A DNA stretch of 64,000 nt, taken from Candidatus Poribacteria bacterium (GTDB lineage Bacteria; Poribacteria; WGA-4E; WGA-3G). The stretch lies in contig JAAXGN010000094.1 of NCBI GenBank assembly GCA_012267415.1, forward strand, positions 46,552 to 110,551, written 5' to 3'. The position numbers and the translations under genes were made by a program. This document shows positions 36,645-47,263 of this stretch, in pieces. The notes beneath the pieces were generated by a model, which did no database searches, was not told where the DNA came from, and was given only the letters and a program-made list of their open reading frames with translations. Position 1 is the stretch's first letter, and each line of letters starts with the position of its first letter.

Positions 36645-39600
36645 TTACATGTGTGTTCGTGAACTCCACTTCTCCAAATAGTTTGATGGCATTTCGTGGA
36701 TAAACATAGATGCTACCTGTCCTCGGTCACTGAAACGATATACAGCAGAAGATAGATATAGTTGATTTTGTGCGCGCGTCATGCCAACATAGAACAGACG
36801 ACGTTCCTCTTCAAGTTCTTCTAGTGTTAGACTACTCCTGCCTATTGGAAAATTCCCATCCTCCATCCCTATTATAAAAACTACCGGAAATTCTGTGCCT
36901 TTTGCAGCATGTAACGTCATGAGTGTGAGTTGCTCTGTTTTACTGTCAAGTTCATCAAAACTGGTCAGTAGTTTCTGGTAATCTAAAAAATCGGTCAGTT
37001 GATGTCCGTGTCCCACTCTTTCAAAGTTCAGGACAAAATTCAAAAATCGCGACTTGTGTTCAATCCAATCACTGTCCTCTTTGTAAACAGGGACATCGGA
37101 CTCCCTAAGCATATTGAAGAATTCAGATACCTGTTCTTTCTCTGTCTGTTCAAAAGGTAAATCAACGGATAAGACATCATGATTGACTTTCGCATACCTT
37201 TTCGCAGCATTTAGATATGCTTTAGTTTCAGGTGATATTTCCACTTCATCAATATCAGGGGTCTTAGCAAGGATACCGGCACCAACCAATGGTAAGAATT
37301 CAGTGAGTGATTTTATCTGCTGTTTCTGTGTGTCAATTCTGATGAGTTCCTTGAAGATTTTTAGGTTGACTTCTACATCCTCCTTTGCATTATGTAGACG
37401 GTCGTATTCAATTCCGAATTTTTCTGCGAGTGTCTGAATATTGCGGCGCTGTCTTGGGAAGAGCCTTCGCGCAGTCACAAGTGTGTCATAATGCGGATTC
37501 GGCAATCCTCCCTTCAGATGTTCTTGAAGAACACGTTCAAGGATAGGGTTATCATAATTCGCTATATTGTGTCCGATAAGAATACGATCTTGAATGAAAC
37601 TAAGGAATTCGGGAAGCACCATTTCAATACTCGGGCAATCTTTAACTGTATCTTCATTTATGCCGTGAATACGGGTAGTTTCTTTCGGTATGTGTCCACC
37701 TGGTGGTCTTACTAATCTATAGTACCGTTCTATTCCATTCCCAACAGCATTGAGGCGTTGAGCGGCTATCTCAACGATATTCGCATATCTCGTATCAACC
37801 CCTGTCGTTTCCAAGTCGTAAATGACCATATCTGACATGTTTGGTGATTCAAAACGACTCAATAGACGTTGACATAGCCTAAGGGCAGCGATACTGCGAA
37901 TACCATCAGATTGAAGTTGAAGTGTACTGATACCCTTTGCAACGGTTGTTCCGATTATTATAATGCGCGAATCTGCTGATGTTTCGTCCAACTCACCGAA
38001 ATCTCCAATTAAGAGATTGATTCCATTTTCGTTCAGTTGCGGTTTACTTCTGTCCGTATCTTTCGGTAATAGTTGTATCTCTACATTCTTATCCAGAGTG
38101 GTTTTCAAGGTTTGATGAATGATACTTGCTGCACAGTATTCATCTATTCCGTAGCTGGCAGTAATCTTAATGGGTTCATCGCGATCAAGCGCGCTATAGA
38201 GTACATCCTGTATAAGGGAAACATTCTGCATTTCGGGTTGTCTTTCAATTGTTCCCAGTTCCTTTTGACGGTATGGCGACCGAAAACAATCCAATGTTGC
38301 AAATAACTTCTGGGCAATTTTATCTATCTTCTCCTCTTTTACCTTCTCAGATAGTGCCTCAAGTCGATCCCAAAATTGCTGAATGTTACGTCGTGTAAAT
38401 GGACCAACATCTTCTGGATACTCATTAATGTTCTTTAAGAGTTCTGCTAAAGTTATCTTCTTGCGGATCGCTAACCATTTGAGTCGAACCCAGGTTAGAT
38501 CGTCAATTCGTTTTTCGGGAAAGTTGATGGCATTCTCAAGGTCTTGTGGGAGTTGCCACTGTATGAAACGGAGGTAGGAGAAGATACCTTTACTGATTTC
38601 TTCATCAAACGAGTTCGTAGGTCGGATACGTTGAAATTTTATCTTCTGCCTGAGCAATTCCTCTGCTAAAACATCCGCGAGTTTGTGTGTCCGGTAGAAG
38701 ATGGCGATATCGCGATAGGAGACACCCCGGTGAATAATCAAATTGCGGATGATTTCTATGATATTTCGTGCTTCCTCGGTAGCTGTACTAAAGGTATAGT
38801 GATATATATTCCGTCCCACATCTCTGTGTGTTTTAAGTGTGTGCTGTTTCTGTCGTTCCGTATTCCTACCGATCACCTCCTCTGCAGCCCGTAGTATTCT
38901 CTCACTACACCGATAATGCTCATCCAATTCAACAATTTCAGGTGAGAAATCATCTATAAAATGCTCAATATATTGCGGGTTAGACCCGCGCCAACTATAA
39001 ATTGATTGATCAGCATCCGCAACTACCATTAGGTTGTTATTTGGTGGTGCAGTGATGAGTTTAAGTAACGCGTACTGGACACTATTCACATCGTGGTATT
39101 CATCCACAAGGATATAAGAGATGTTTTTATGGTAATCAGTTTGTATTTCTGAAGCTTCTCTGAAAAGTTCAACCGTTTTAAGTAGCAGATCATCAAAGTC
39201 AAGTCCGTTGTATTCAGTGAGTTTGTCCTGATAGGCACTGATTGCACGCTTTATGTTTTCTTCAGCATCTGGATCGTCTATTTCTGCGATGGTATCAGGA
39301 TCAATATGCAGGTCATCTGATACGTTCTTTAGTTTACCCTGAATTAATTGTTTACCCTCACTGATGATATTTCGCAGTCGCCATGAAGGGTAGATGCGTG
39401 AGTTTAGATTCAAATTCCGTACCACTTCTTCCAAGATTTCGTCTTGGATTTCTTGATCAAAGATAGCGAAGTTCTCACTGAGACCTATCTGTTGTGCATG
39501 TTTTCGTAGTACTTTTACGCAGAATGCATGAAAGGTGCTGACCTTTATATCGGAACCGTGCGGTTCACCGATCTCTTTGTTAACCCGTTCCCGCATTTCT

Positions 39601-39794
39601 TCCGCAGCTTTATTCGTGAAGGTAATAGCGAGTATGTTGTAAGGTTTGATACCATGCTCGCGAATTAGGTAAGCAATGCGATGTGTGATGACCTTTGTTT
39701 TGCCGGTACCTGGACCCGCAATAACGAGTGTCGGTCCGTTCTTATGTATGACTGCTTCAGTCTGTTTTTTATTTAAGTTGTGTAGAATGTCCAT
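36645..39794 (-). CDS. UvrD/PcrA-type helicase with inserted DnaQ-like exonuclease
   Basis: 1049 residues. Superfamily 1A motifs: GPGTGKT (27-33), ILAITFTNKAAEEMRERV, DEYHDVNSVQYALL (motif II region), DADQSIYSWRGSNPQYI, LDEHYRCSERIL. Motifs V-VI (LHAAKGTEFPVVFIIGMEDGNFP; EEERRLFYVGMTRAQNQLYL) come only near residues 955-1015. Between them, from about residue 656 to 840, is a DEDDh exonuclease: YDLETTG, RIHGIN, LIGHNIANYD, HNAKEDV. An unassigned alpha/beta stretch (about 540-650) precedes it. A repair helicase-exonuclease is likely; 3'-5' polarity is inferred from families. Confidence 0.85.
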   Translation of the reverse strand: MDILHNLNKKQTEAVIHKNGPTLVIAGPGTGKTKVITHRIAYLIREHGIKPYNILAITFTNKAAEEMRERVNKEIGEPHGSDIKVSTFHAFCVKVLRKHAQQIGLSENFAIFDQEIQDEILEEVVRNLNLNSRIYPSWRLRNIISEGKQLIQGKLKNVSDDLHIDPDTIAEIDDPDAEENIKRAISAYQDKLTEYNGLDFDDLLLKTVELFREASEIQTDYHKNISYILVDEYHDVNSVQYALLKLITAPPNNNLMVVADADQSIYSWRGSNPQYIEHFIDDFSPEIVELDEHYRCSERILRAAEEVIGRNTERQKQHTLKTHRDVGRNIYHYTFSTATEEARNIIEIIRNLIIHRGVSYRDIAIFYRTHKLADVLAEELLRQKIKFQRIRPTNSFDEEISKGIFSYLRFIQWQLPQDLENAINFPEKRIDDLTWVRLKWLAIRKKITLAELLKNINEYPEDVGPFTRRNIQQFWDRLEALSEKVKEEKIDKIAQKLFATLDCFRSPYRQKELGTIERQPEMQNVSLIQDVLYSALDRDEPIKITASYGIDEYCAASIIHQTLKTTLDKNVEIQLLPKDTDRSKPQLNENGINLLIGDFGELDETSADSRIIIIGTTVAKGISTLQLQSDGIRSIAALRLCQRLLSRFESPNMSDMVIYDLETTGVDTRYANIVEIAAQRLNAVGNGIERYYRLVRPPGGHIPKETTRIHGINEDTVKDCPSIEMVLPEFLSFIQDRILIGHNIANYDNPILERVLQEHLKGGLPNPHYDTLVTARRLFPRQRRNIQTLAEKFGIEYDRLHNAKEDVEVNLKIFKELIRIDTQKQQIKSLTEFLPLVGAGILAKTPDIDEVEISPETKAYLNAAKRYAKVNHDVLSVDLPFEQTEKEQVSEFFNMLRESDVPVYKEDSDWIEHKSRFLNFVLNFERVGHGHQLTDFLDYQKLLTSFDELDSKTEQLTLMTLHAAKGTEFPVVFIIGMEDGNFPIGRSSLTLEELEEERRLFYVGMTRAQNQLYLSSAVYRFSDRGQVASMFIHEMPSNYLEKWSSRTHM

Positions 39795-39963
39795 TTTTTT
39801 GTCTTCTGTTTCTTAGGAATTAGTGTGGTGTTTTTCAATGAATTTTTGGAACAAAAGTGGTTGGCGCAAATTCCATAACGCAATAGTAAGTATATAACAG
39901 ATTACCCAAAAATACAAGGCCCAAAAAAATGAGGAATTCGCGTATTTACCAGAACGATTCTGG

Positions 39964-41028
39964 TCAACAATATCTAAGTTCTTCCAATACCACCGTTGCG
40001 TAACTGCCAGCAGGTAATGTAAAAGAGAGGCGCACCCTGTTGTCAATTGCCTTTACTTGATGTAAATCCATCTGAATACGTAGCGGTCTACGTGTACCTG
40101 ATAATCGCACACCCGCAACCTTGCGAAAAGACTCTGGCTTAACTCCCTCCGCGGATAATAGTTCTTGTTCCATTTCCAGAACTTTGCCATCAGGTTGTCG
40201 CATTTTATACCCAAAGATAGGACCAGAAGGACTAATTTCAAACGTATCAGCACGGGGTTGTTCAATCTCCGCGTTTTCAACGAGAAAAGGTGCACCATTA
40301 CGATGCTTGATGGCTATATCACCATCCAACAACTTTCCTAAATCTGGTAGTCTCTTCTCCAAAATACGATTAAACAGATATGCCTGATATGCTGATAGAT
40401 AAAGTCTCCGCTTACGGTGTGGAATACATGCAACTGCTTTTTCAAGTGAATCCTGTTTTCTTATATCCTTAGTCTGTTTTGCTAATTCAGTGAACTGTGC
40501 CGTTTCAGTATCAAGCACATATCCTAATGCCCTCTCCCAATCCTTATTCAGTAGTGCTTTCCCAATCAAGTGTGAATCCTGTTTATTGCCGAACCGCTGT
40601 TCACCATACCGATTCGGTACACCTTCTGTTGATAACTGTGCCATTTTTTTCTCAACATCGGGTAAGGTTTGGGGCGAAGCATAACGAAGTGTTATTTCAA
40701 AACGATTGGCTTGCAGATGTCCTACCCGCAGTTTATGTGAATGTCGTTCTGCCCATAAAATCTGAATTTGTGGGACCTTTAACTTCAAAATCTGTTCAGG
40801 TGGAATTCTTTCAACAGACAATACCTGTGTTGTGATTGCATGTTTATCCTTCAGACCGGCATATCCGATGCTTCTATGATTAACATGGAGTTCACGCGCA
40901 ATCCGATTTATGGCATCATAAGTGGTGAGACTGCGTTTCCGGATAGCGAAGAAAGTATGTATACCTGATCGTGAAGGTTCATATAAAGGTATTTCTTCAA
41001 CGATAAAGTCTTCAGGTTCAAATTTCAT
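39964..41028 (-). CDS. truD: tRNA pseudouridine(13) synthase TruD
   Basis: Converts U13 of tRNA-Glu to pseudouridine. 354 residues, FEPEDFIVEEIPLYEPSRSGIHTFFAIRKRSLTT at the N-terminus, the catalytic segment YAGLKDKHAITTQ (Asp near residue 60), PNRYGEQRFG (NYFG/QRFG motif) and GYKMRQPDG. Length is normal for the family. No SD is obvious before ATG 41028. A 169-bp gap separates its stop from the helicase start. Confidence 0.93.
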   Translation of the reverse strand: MKFEPEDFIVEEIPLYEPSRSGIHTFFAIRKRSLTTYDAINRIARELHVNHRSIGYAGLKDKHAITTQVLSVERIPPEQILKLKVPQIQILWAERHSHKLRVGHLQANRFEITLRYASPQTLPDVEKKMAQLSTEGVPNRYGEQRFGNKQDSHLIGKALLNKDWERALGYVLDTETAQFTELAKQTKDIRKQDSLEKAVACIPHRKRRLYLSAYQAYLFNRILEKRLPDLGKLLDGDIAIKHRNGAPFLVENAEIEQPRADTFEISPSGPIFGYKMRQPDGKVLEMEQELLSAEGVKPESFRKVAGVRLSGTRRPLRIQMDLHQVKAIDNRVRLSFTLPAGSYATVVLEELRYC

Positions 41029-41104
41029 CTCATTTCTCTACAAATTCATAAATATAGCAGTGTTTATATGTCAAGGTTGTGCCTGCAACGCATTAACTAT
41101 TACC

Positions 41105-41133
41105 TTGACATTGGTCTAAGAAAATGATAAATT
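41105..41133 (+). promoter_or_regulatory. Candidate sigma-70 promoter for mutL
   Basis: TTGACA (41105-41110), a 17-bp spacer and TAAATT (41128-41133), 60 bp before the mutL ATG. A perfect -35 and correct spacing; the -10 is weaker. Confidence 0.55.
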
Positions 41134-41193
41134 AAAAGCGTTAATATAATATCCTTTGAAGAACACTCGCTTATTGAAATAGGTTCAAAAAAC

Positions 41194-43107
41194 ATGCCAA
41201 AAATCAGAATCCTCTCAGCAGATGTGGCGAATAAGATAGCTGCAGGTGAAGTTGTTGAACGTCCCGCATCTGTCGTAAAAGAACTCATTGAAAACGCAAT
41301 AGATGCCGAAAGCACAAGCATCCGAGTTGAAATCCGTGCAGGGGGTAAAAGTCTTATTCGTGTGTCGGACAACGGAACCGGCATGGAACGTGAAGACGCT
41401 CTCCTCGCTTTAGAACGCCACGCTACCAGCAAAGTCAGTAACATAGAAGACCTTGAAAATATTAACACATTCGGTTTCCGTGGTGAAGCGTTAGCAAGTA
41501 TTGCCTCTGTATCACAATTTGAACTCCTAACCCGCACCGTAGATGCGGTTCAAGGCACAAAAATTAGTGTTGATGGCGGCGTGTTCCGTTTCGTTGAGGA
41601 GAGTGGGTGTTCCCCCGGTACACACATCTCTATAAATAACTTGTTCCACAATGTGCCAGCACGTCTCAAATTCATGAAGACTGAGACAACTGAAATAAAC
41701 CATATCACTAAACAGGTGACATGGGCTGCGTTAGCACACCCAAAAATATATTTTGTCCTCTCTCATAACGGCAGAACCATCTTGGATGTTCGTGCATGCG
41801 ATTCAAATCTGGAACGTGCCAGATTGGTATATGGTAAAGAATTTGCTGATAACCTTATAGAGTTCAATGAAGAACTGCCAGATTTCAAACTATCGGGTAT
41901 GCTCGGAAAACCTGATTTTACCAAACCCAACAGAGAATATCAACTCTTTTTCATGAATCAACGTCCGATTCGTAGCAGTATGATCGCTGCAGCACTCAAA
42001 GAGGCACTCGGTGCAACAATTCAGAAGGATCGTCACGCTGTAGCAGTGCTCTTCATGACGGTTGAACCTAATACGGTTGATGTGAACGTCCATCCTGCTA
42101 AGATAGAGGTGAGATTCCGAAATGAACGCACGATTTTCAGCGGAATTGTGAAGATGCTTCGCAACGTCATAAATAAAGAGAAATTTATACCGAAAATTGA
42201 AACTGCTGTAGATAGAACACCTGAAAGCACCCATACTAAAGATGTCCCGGATGGAAATGCACATATTGACACCCATCTGGGAAACAAGGCGCATACCATT
42301 ACACAGCAACCCACCACACCTCAAACTTATCCTACAGATAGAAATGTAGAACGCACGCAGACACCCTTCGGAGAGACAAGGCGCACGAAGAAAACTGAAT
42401 CTGAACCCATTCACATCGAACCTAAAATTGACGAAGGTAGTCAAACAGATGCGCCAGTAACCCGAACCGTAATGCAACCGTCACAGCAGTCCATTCCAGA
42501 AGGTGTGAAACTCAAACTCCTTGATTTTGAGAATGTGGAGTTGAAAACAAATCTTTTCAAAACATATATTGTTGCTGAGGGTGAAGATAAAGTCTTTTTT
42601 ATTGACCAACATGTCGCTGCAGAACGGGTGCTTTATGAACGATTCGTGAACCAACTCAAGTCAAACGGAATCCCTGTGCAAGGATTATTACTGCCTGTTA
42701 CTGTTGAAGCGACCCCACAACAGATTGCCGTTTTCAAAGTCCATGGTGAGATCTTTGAGAAACTCGGTTTTGAGTTGGAAGAATTCGGTGGCAATACGAT
42801 ACTTATCCGTGCAATGCCCGCACCGCTACCCACGCGAGCTGCTGCACAGACAATAATGGATATACTTGACAAACTCCCTGAACAACCGCATGCTGAAGTA
42901 GCGTTACCCAAAGCGATAGACGATGCATTAATTACCCTTGCCTGCCGCTCTGCAGTAAAAGCAGGGGATACCTTAGATGCTAAAGAGATGATCAACCTTG
43001 TTCGTGAACTATCAGAAGCAAAACTACCCTTCAACTGTCCACATTCACGACCGATTATCATTGAAATGGAACGGGATGAATTGGAACGCAGATTTCATAG
43101 ACAATAG
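41194..43107 (+). CDS. mutL: DNA mismatch repair protein MutL, endonuclease type
   Basis: 637 residues. N-terminal GHKL ATPase: IAAGEVVERPASVVKELIENAIDA, DNGTGM, RHATSKV, TFGFRGEAL, GT.V.NLF-like SINNLFHNVPARLKF. A linker of about 100 polar residues (340-440) follows. The C-terminal domain has DQHVAAERVLYE (the DQHAxxExxxxE endonuclease motif, V for A), ACRSAVKAGD and CPHSRP, so it should nick DNA itself, as in bacteria lacking MutH. MutS is not in the window. Confidence 0.95.
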   Translation: MPKIRILSADVANKIAAGEVVERPASVVKELIENAIDAESTSIRVEIRAGGKSLIRVSDNGTGMEREDALLALERHATSKVSNIEDLENINTFGFRGEALASIASVSQFELLTRTVDAVQGTKISVDGGVFRFVEESGCSPGTHISINNLFHNVPARLKFMKTETTEINHITKQVTWAALAHPKIYFVLSHNGRTILDVRACDSNLERARLVYGKEFADNLIEFNEELPDFKLSGMLGKPDFTKPNREYQLFFMNQRPIRSSMIAAALKEALGATIQKDRHAVAVLFMTVEPNTVDVNVHPAKIEVRFRNERTIFSGIVKMLRNVINKEKFIPKIETAVDRTPESTHTKDVPDGNAHIDTHLGNKAHTITQQPTTPQTYPTDRNVERTQTPFGETRRTKKTESEPIHIEPKIDEGSQTDAPVTRTVMQPSQQSIPEGVKLKLLDFENVELKTNLFKTYIVAEGEDKVFFIDQHVAAERVLYERFVNQLKSNGIPVQGLLLPVTVEATPQQIAVFKVHGEIFEKLGFELEEFGGNTILIRAMPAPLPTRAAAQTIMDILDKLPEQPHAEVALPKAIDDALITLACRSAVKAGDTLDAKEMINLVRELSEAKLPFNCPHSRPIIIEMERDELERRFHRQ

Positions 43108-43141
43108 ATAGCAGAATAAATCCTTCGTGGAGGTAACTTCC

Positions 43142-45022
43142 ATGAAAACAGCACGGCTATCCCTCATAATACTTCTCTTCACATTTCTACTAATCCTACC
43201 AAACACCTTTGCCCAGGACTATACCACATGGAGTTTACCTGATGGTGCTACATTGCGCCTCGGCAAAGGCGGGATTACAGGAAATCTCGCTTTTTCACAC
43301 GAAGGTACGCAACTCGCTGTTGGCAGTTCTATCGGTATTTGGATTTATGATGTGCGTCCAGGTAAAAAAAAAGAACTTTATCTCATCACAGAACATTCTG
43401 GTTCAATTGAAACCATTGCATATTCATCAAATTCCACCCTGATTGCCAGTGGAGATCAGGATGGAAACTTGAAACTATGGAATGTCATCACAGTTGAAGA
43501 CATCGCTACATTCTCAGGACATACGGACACAATCTGTTCCATTGCATTTTCTGCGGATGGGAAAACTATTGTGACTGGAAGTCGGGATAAGACTGTCGGC
43601 ATCTGGAACTTAGACACAGAGAAACTCAAATTCACACTAACTGAACATACAGGATATGTAACTTCAGTTGCGATTTCTCCAGATGGAAGTACATGTGCAT
43701 CTGGCAGTTTTGATAACACAGTGAGGTTATGGAATACACATACGGGAAAGATTAAAACGACACTTAATGGACACTCAGAAAGCATCTTTGCTGTAGCATT
43801 TTCTCCGGATGGGAATACGATTGCATCGGGTAGTCTTGATAACACAGTTCAGCTGTGGGATACAAAAACTGGACACAGTAAAGTTAAACTCAAAGGACAT
43901 ACAAATGGTATTCGAACCTTAGTATATTCCCCGGACGGTAACACGATTGCTTCTGGTAGTTGGGATAGCACAGTCCGGTTATGGGACGCACATACAGGGC
44001 AGCATAAATCTACACTGAAAGGACACACCTCCCTTGTCGATTCTGTAGTTTTTTCTCCAGATGGATTGTTAATAGCAACATCAAGCGCAGACCAAACGAT
44101 ACGATTATGGAACGCAAAAACTGAAACACACATTTTGACTATAAAAGGACATTTGTGGTCAGTTATTGACATCGCATATTCACCAAACGGTCGTGTAATT
44201 CTAAGTGGATATTTCACTGATGAGCATGAAAACCTAAGATTGTGGAACGCACAGACAGGGGAGTACATGGTAAAACTCAAGGGACATAAACATGGTACCT
44301 CTGCTGTAGCGTTTTCTCAAAATGGGAAGATGTTTGCAACCGGGGGAATTGATAACACCGCATTTTTATGGAATACACAAACTCAGAAACGAATTGCGAC
44401 TTTTACTGGACATTCAGACCTGATCAATTCAATTGCATTTTCACCTGATGGAAATTCAATTATTACTGGAAGCTATGATAATTCTACACGGTTGTGGGAT
44501 ACAAAAACAGGGGAACTCAAACATACATTGAAAAATAAGGTTGAAAGACCGAGAAGTGTCTCAGTAGCATTTTCACCTGATGGTACAACCCTTGCAAGTG
44601 TAAGTTCCGATGGAACAGCACTCTTGTGGGATGTACAGACTGAAGAAGTCATCACGACATTAGAACATAAAGGTTCGGTTCGTGCTGTTACATTTTCTCC
44701 AGATGGAACAACACTCGCTACGACTGATTCTGACAACAATTATCCAGTTCACCTATGGAATACTCAGACATTTGAACACATCACCTCTTTAACGGGACAT
44801 GATAATAGTGTTGAATCCATTGCCTATTCTCCAGAAGGTAACATAATTGCGACTGGTAGTTTTGACAAAACTGTCCGTTTATGGGATGTAAAATCTGGCA
44901 CACACTTAGGTACATTCTTTGGACATTCACAACCTATTAGTTCGGTAAAATTTTCTCCTAATGGGGACACGATAGCAAGTTGCAGCGCAGATGGAACAAT
45001 CCTGCTTTGGAAGGTACGTTAA
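43142..45022 (+). CDS. Secreted WD40-repeat protein 1
   Basis: 626 residues. Signal peptide (MKTARLSLIILLFTFLLILP...FAQ) then DYTTWSLPDGATLRLGKGGI, the N-terminal signature shared by four genes here. About 14 WD40 units follow (pattern FSPDGxxIASGSxDxTVRLWD), enough for two seven-bladed propellers. Such propellers are binding scaffolds; no catalytic domain is attached. ATG 43142 has GGAGG 10 bases upstream. The next paralogue starts 28 bp after its stop, so the two are cotranscribed. Confidence 0.88.
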   Translation: MKTARLSLIILLFTFLLILPNTFAQDYTTWSLPDGATLRLGKGGITGNLAFSHEGTQLAVGSSIGIWIYDVRPGKKKELYLITEHSGSIETIAYSSNSTLIASGDQDGNLKLWNVITVEDIATFSGHTDTICSIAFSADGKTIVTGSRDKTVGIWNLDTEKLKFTLTEHTGYVTSVAISPDGSTCASGSFDNTVRLWNTHTGKIKTTLNGHSESIFAVAFSPDGNTIASGSLDNTVQLWDTKTGHSKVKLKGHTNGIRTLVYSPDGNTIASGSWDSTVRLWDAHTGQHKSTLKGHTSLVDSVVFSPDGLLIATSSADQTIRLWNAKTETHILTIKGHLWSVIDIAYSPNGRVILSGYFTDEHENLRLWNAQTGEYMVKLKGHKHGTSAVAFSQNGKMFATGGIDNTAFLWNTQTQKRIATFTGHSDLINSIAFSPDGNSIITGSYDNSTRLWDTKTGELKHTLKNKVERPRSVSVAFSPDGTTLASVSSDGTALLWDVQTEEVITTLEHKGSVRAVTFSPDGTTLATTDSDNNYPVHLWNTQTFEHITSLTGHDNSVESIAYSPEGNIIATGSFDKTVRLWDVKSGTHLGTFFGHSQPISSVKFSPNGDTIASCSADGTILLWKVR

Positions 45023-45049
45023 TTGAAAGTGGCAGTTGGGAAATCAACC

Positions 45050-47038
45050 ATGATAAAATATACGCTCTATCTAATACATCTATTCGTAACTTTTGCTCTA
45101 ATGTCATTAAGCACCTATGCTCAGGATTATACGACTTGGAGTCTGCCAGATGGTGCTGTAGCGCGCCTTGGTAAAGGTGAAATTACAGGAAATATCGCTT
45201 TCTCACCTGATGGTAATCGTCTTGCAGTCGCAACGTCTATCGGTATCTGGATTTACGATGTGCGGCCGGGAAAAGAAAAGGAACTCGATCTACTCATAGG
45301 ACATACAAGAAGTGTCACCACCATTGCATTTTCTCCTGATGGTAAATTACTTGCAAGTGGAGGAAGAGACGAAACAATACGATTATGGGACACAGTAACG
45401 GGAGAACAGAAAAAACAACTCATCGGACACAAATGGGCAATATCTTCATTAGCGTTTTCACCTGATGGAAAGACACTCACATCTGCAATTGGACTTCATG
45501 CTGAAAAGATACCCGCAGAGATAGGTGTAGCGATAGACATTAAATTATGGAACATAGATACAGGTGAAGCCACAGCGACATTCAGAGGTCATACTAAAGA
45601 TATTACTTCATTAGCGTTTTCACCTGATGGAAAGACACTCGCAAGTAGTGGTAAGGATAGTAAGGTATTTTTGTGGAATGTGGCAACTGGCAAAAATACC
45701 GTGCTACTGACTGAACATGAAAGAGAAGTTATCTTCGTAGGTTTTTCACCTGATGGCAAAACTTTCGCTACAGGCAGCTGGGACAATACAGTAAAACTTT
45801 GGGATGCAACGACAGGTAGTCTCAAGAATACAATTACAGAGCAAGGAATAATGGGTGTTTATTCAGTGGCATTTTCTCCAGTAGGTTCATTTATTGCAGT
45901 CGGTGGCAATAGAATCATGCGTCTTTGGGATATACAAACCAAAAAACACGTTAATTCCTTCAAGGGACATAGTAGAGATATTTCTTCAATTGCATTTTCT
46001 CCAGATGGCAACACGGTTGCCACTGTTGGTGATGAGTCTGATAACACAATTATGTTATGGGATTTGCAGGCAGCGAAACATAGAAAAACAATTAAAGACC
46101 ATACTTTAGACGTTACGTGTTTAACATTTTCCCCGGATGGAAAAACGATCGCGTCAGGAAGCCAGAGTGGTGATGGTTATTTATGGAATGCGCAAACAGC
46201 AGAACTGACAGCCACGTTAAAAACGCCAAATGCGTATTATAATAAAGGAACTTTACGCATATATCACAAAGGAAAGTATTATAATGACATACATTTTATA
46301 AGATATACATCTAATGGTGGCACCATCATTACGGGTAATCAGGATGGGTCAGTCCGGTTATGGGAGGTACGAAAACGTCTATTACAGACACACACAAGAA
46401 AACCAAAATTTTCAGTTTTTCTAAATACTATTTATATTAGTTCTATGGCATACTCTCCAGATGGTAATATCATCGCAACTATTCGTACGGACAAAAAAGA
46501 ATTGGTATTATGGAATGCTAAAACTGGACATAGAATAGGTTTTCTTGGCGATCAATCACATAGTTCAAGGCGTGTTGTCTTTTCTCCTGATGGAAGTATC
46601 CTTGCAGATGCAGATAATTCCTTGATAATCCGGTTGTGGGATCCTAAAACAAAACAGATCAAAAAAATGCTAAAACTACATGGACGTTTTGAACAAGGAA
46701 ATACCCACATGGCATTTTCTTATGATGGTAAGATTTTAGCCAACACAAGAGAAGAGGATACTGTGCAACTCTGGGATGTTGTTACGGGAAAAGAAATATC
46801 TCTGATGAAAATGCCAGAATCGGGTGTTACAGAAGTCCAGTTTTCACCCAACGGTGCTCTCATTGCTACAGGTTTTAAGGATGGCACACTGCACATATTT
46901 AGCAGACATACAGAGGAGCACATAGCAGGTTATAAAGGACATACGGAAGGTATTTCTTCACTCACATTTTCTCCTGATAGTCGCACGATTGCAAGTGGCA
47001 GCTACGATGGAACTATCCTAATCTGGGAATTGCAGTAG
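45050..47038 (+). CDS. Secreted WD40-repeat protein 2
   Basis: 662 residues: signal peptide (MIKYTLYLIHLFVTFALMSLSTYAQ), DYTTWSLPDGAVARLGKGEI, then about 14 WD40 units ending SYDGTILIWELQ. Unit 3 has a 12-residue insertion. ATG 45050 is taken as start since it begins the signal peptide; a TTG at 45023 directly after the previous stop is also possible. A second copy of the previous gene, from tandem duplication. Confidence 0.87.
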   Translation: MIKYTLYLIHLFVTFALMSLSTYAQDYTTWSLPDGAVARLGKGEITGNIAFSPDGNRLAVATSIGIWIYDVRPGKEKELDLLIGHTRSVTTIAFSPDGKLLASGGRDETIRLWDTVTGEQKKQLIGHKWAISSLAFSPDGKTLTSAIGLHAEKIPAEIGVAIDIKLWNIDTGEATATFRGHTKDITSLAFSPDGKTLASSGKDSKVFLWNVATGKNTVLLTEHEREVIFVGFSPDGKTFATGSWDNTVKLWDATTGSLKNTITEQGIMGVYSVAFSPVGSFIAVGGNRIMRLWDIQTKKHVNSFKGHSRDISSIAFSPDGNTVATVGDESDNTIMLWDLQAAKHRKTIKDHTLDVTCLTFSPDGKTIASGSQSGDGYLWNAQTAELTATLKTPNAYYNKGTLRIYHKGKYYNDIHFIRYTSNGGTIITGNQDGSVRLWEVRKRLLQTHTRKPKFSVFLNTIYISSMAYSPDGNIIATIRTDKKELVLWNAKTGHRIGFLGDQSHSSRRVVFSPDGSILADADNSLIIRLWDPKTKQIKKMLKLHGRFEQGNTHMAFSYDGKILANTREEDTVQLWDVVTGKEISLMKMPESGVTEVQFSPNGALIATGFKDGTLHIFSRHTEEHIAGYKGHTEGISSLTFSPDSRTIASGSYDGTILIWELQ

Positions 47039-47110
47039 ATCATGGTTGAACACCTGCTCTTAGTCCTGTATGTAGATTAAGAAATTAATAGGGTAAAACC
47101 GATTTTTCCC

Positions 47111-47220
47111 GGGCCGGTAGGTGCGATATCCTAATCGCACCGGATCCTACGCGGAACCTCCCGTATAGACCGTATTGGACAAAACCGGTGCGATTAGGAA
47201 ATCGCACCTACCGGCCTGGG
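47111..47220. repeat. GGTAGGTGCGATT palindromic element, copy 3
   Basis: GGGCCGGTAGGTGCGATATC at the left and AAATCGCACCTACCGGCC at the right, each arm with its internal GTGCGAT/ATCGCAC palindrome; a compact 110-bp copy. It lies after the second WD40 gene in a 408-bp gap that otherwise holds only the next repeat. Confidence 0.85.
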
Positions 47221-47263
47221 AATATCACTAAAACAGGCCCAGTGCTTTGTCAAGTTCTATTGT

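Noticed and set aside
39813..40046. A 77-codon frame with one hydrophobic segment between the UvrD-like gene and truD
   Set aside because: Its only ATG lies 83 bp inside truD, there is no SD, and the segment outside truD is only about 50 codons. Possible but unsupported.
43849..44280. Open frames opposite the WD40 genes giving repeated FPSGE/VLPSGE peptides
   Set aside because: They are the reverse reading of repeated SPDG codons; an artefact of the repeat.
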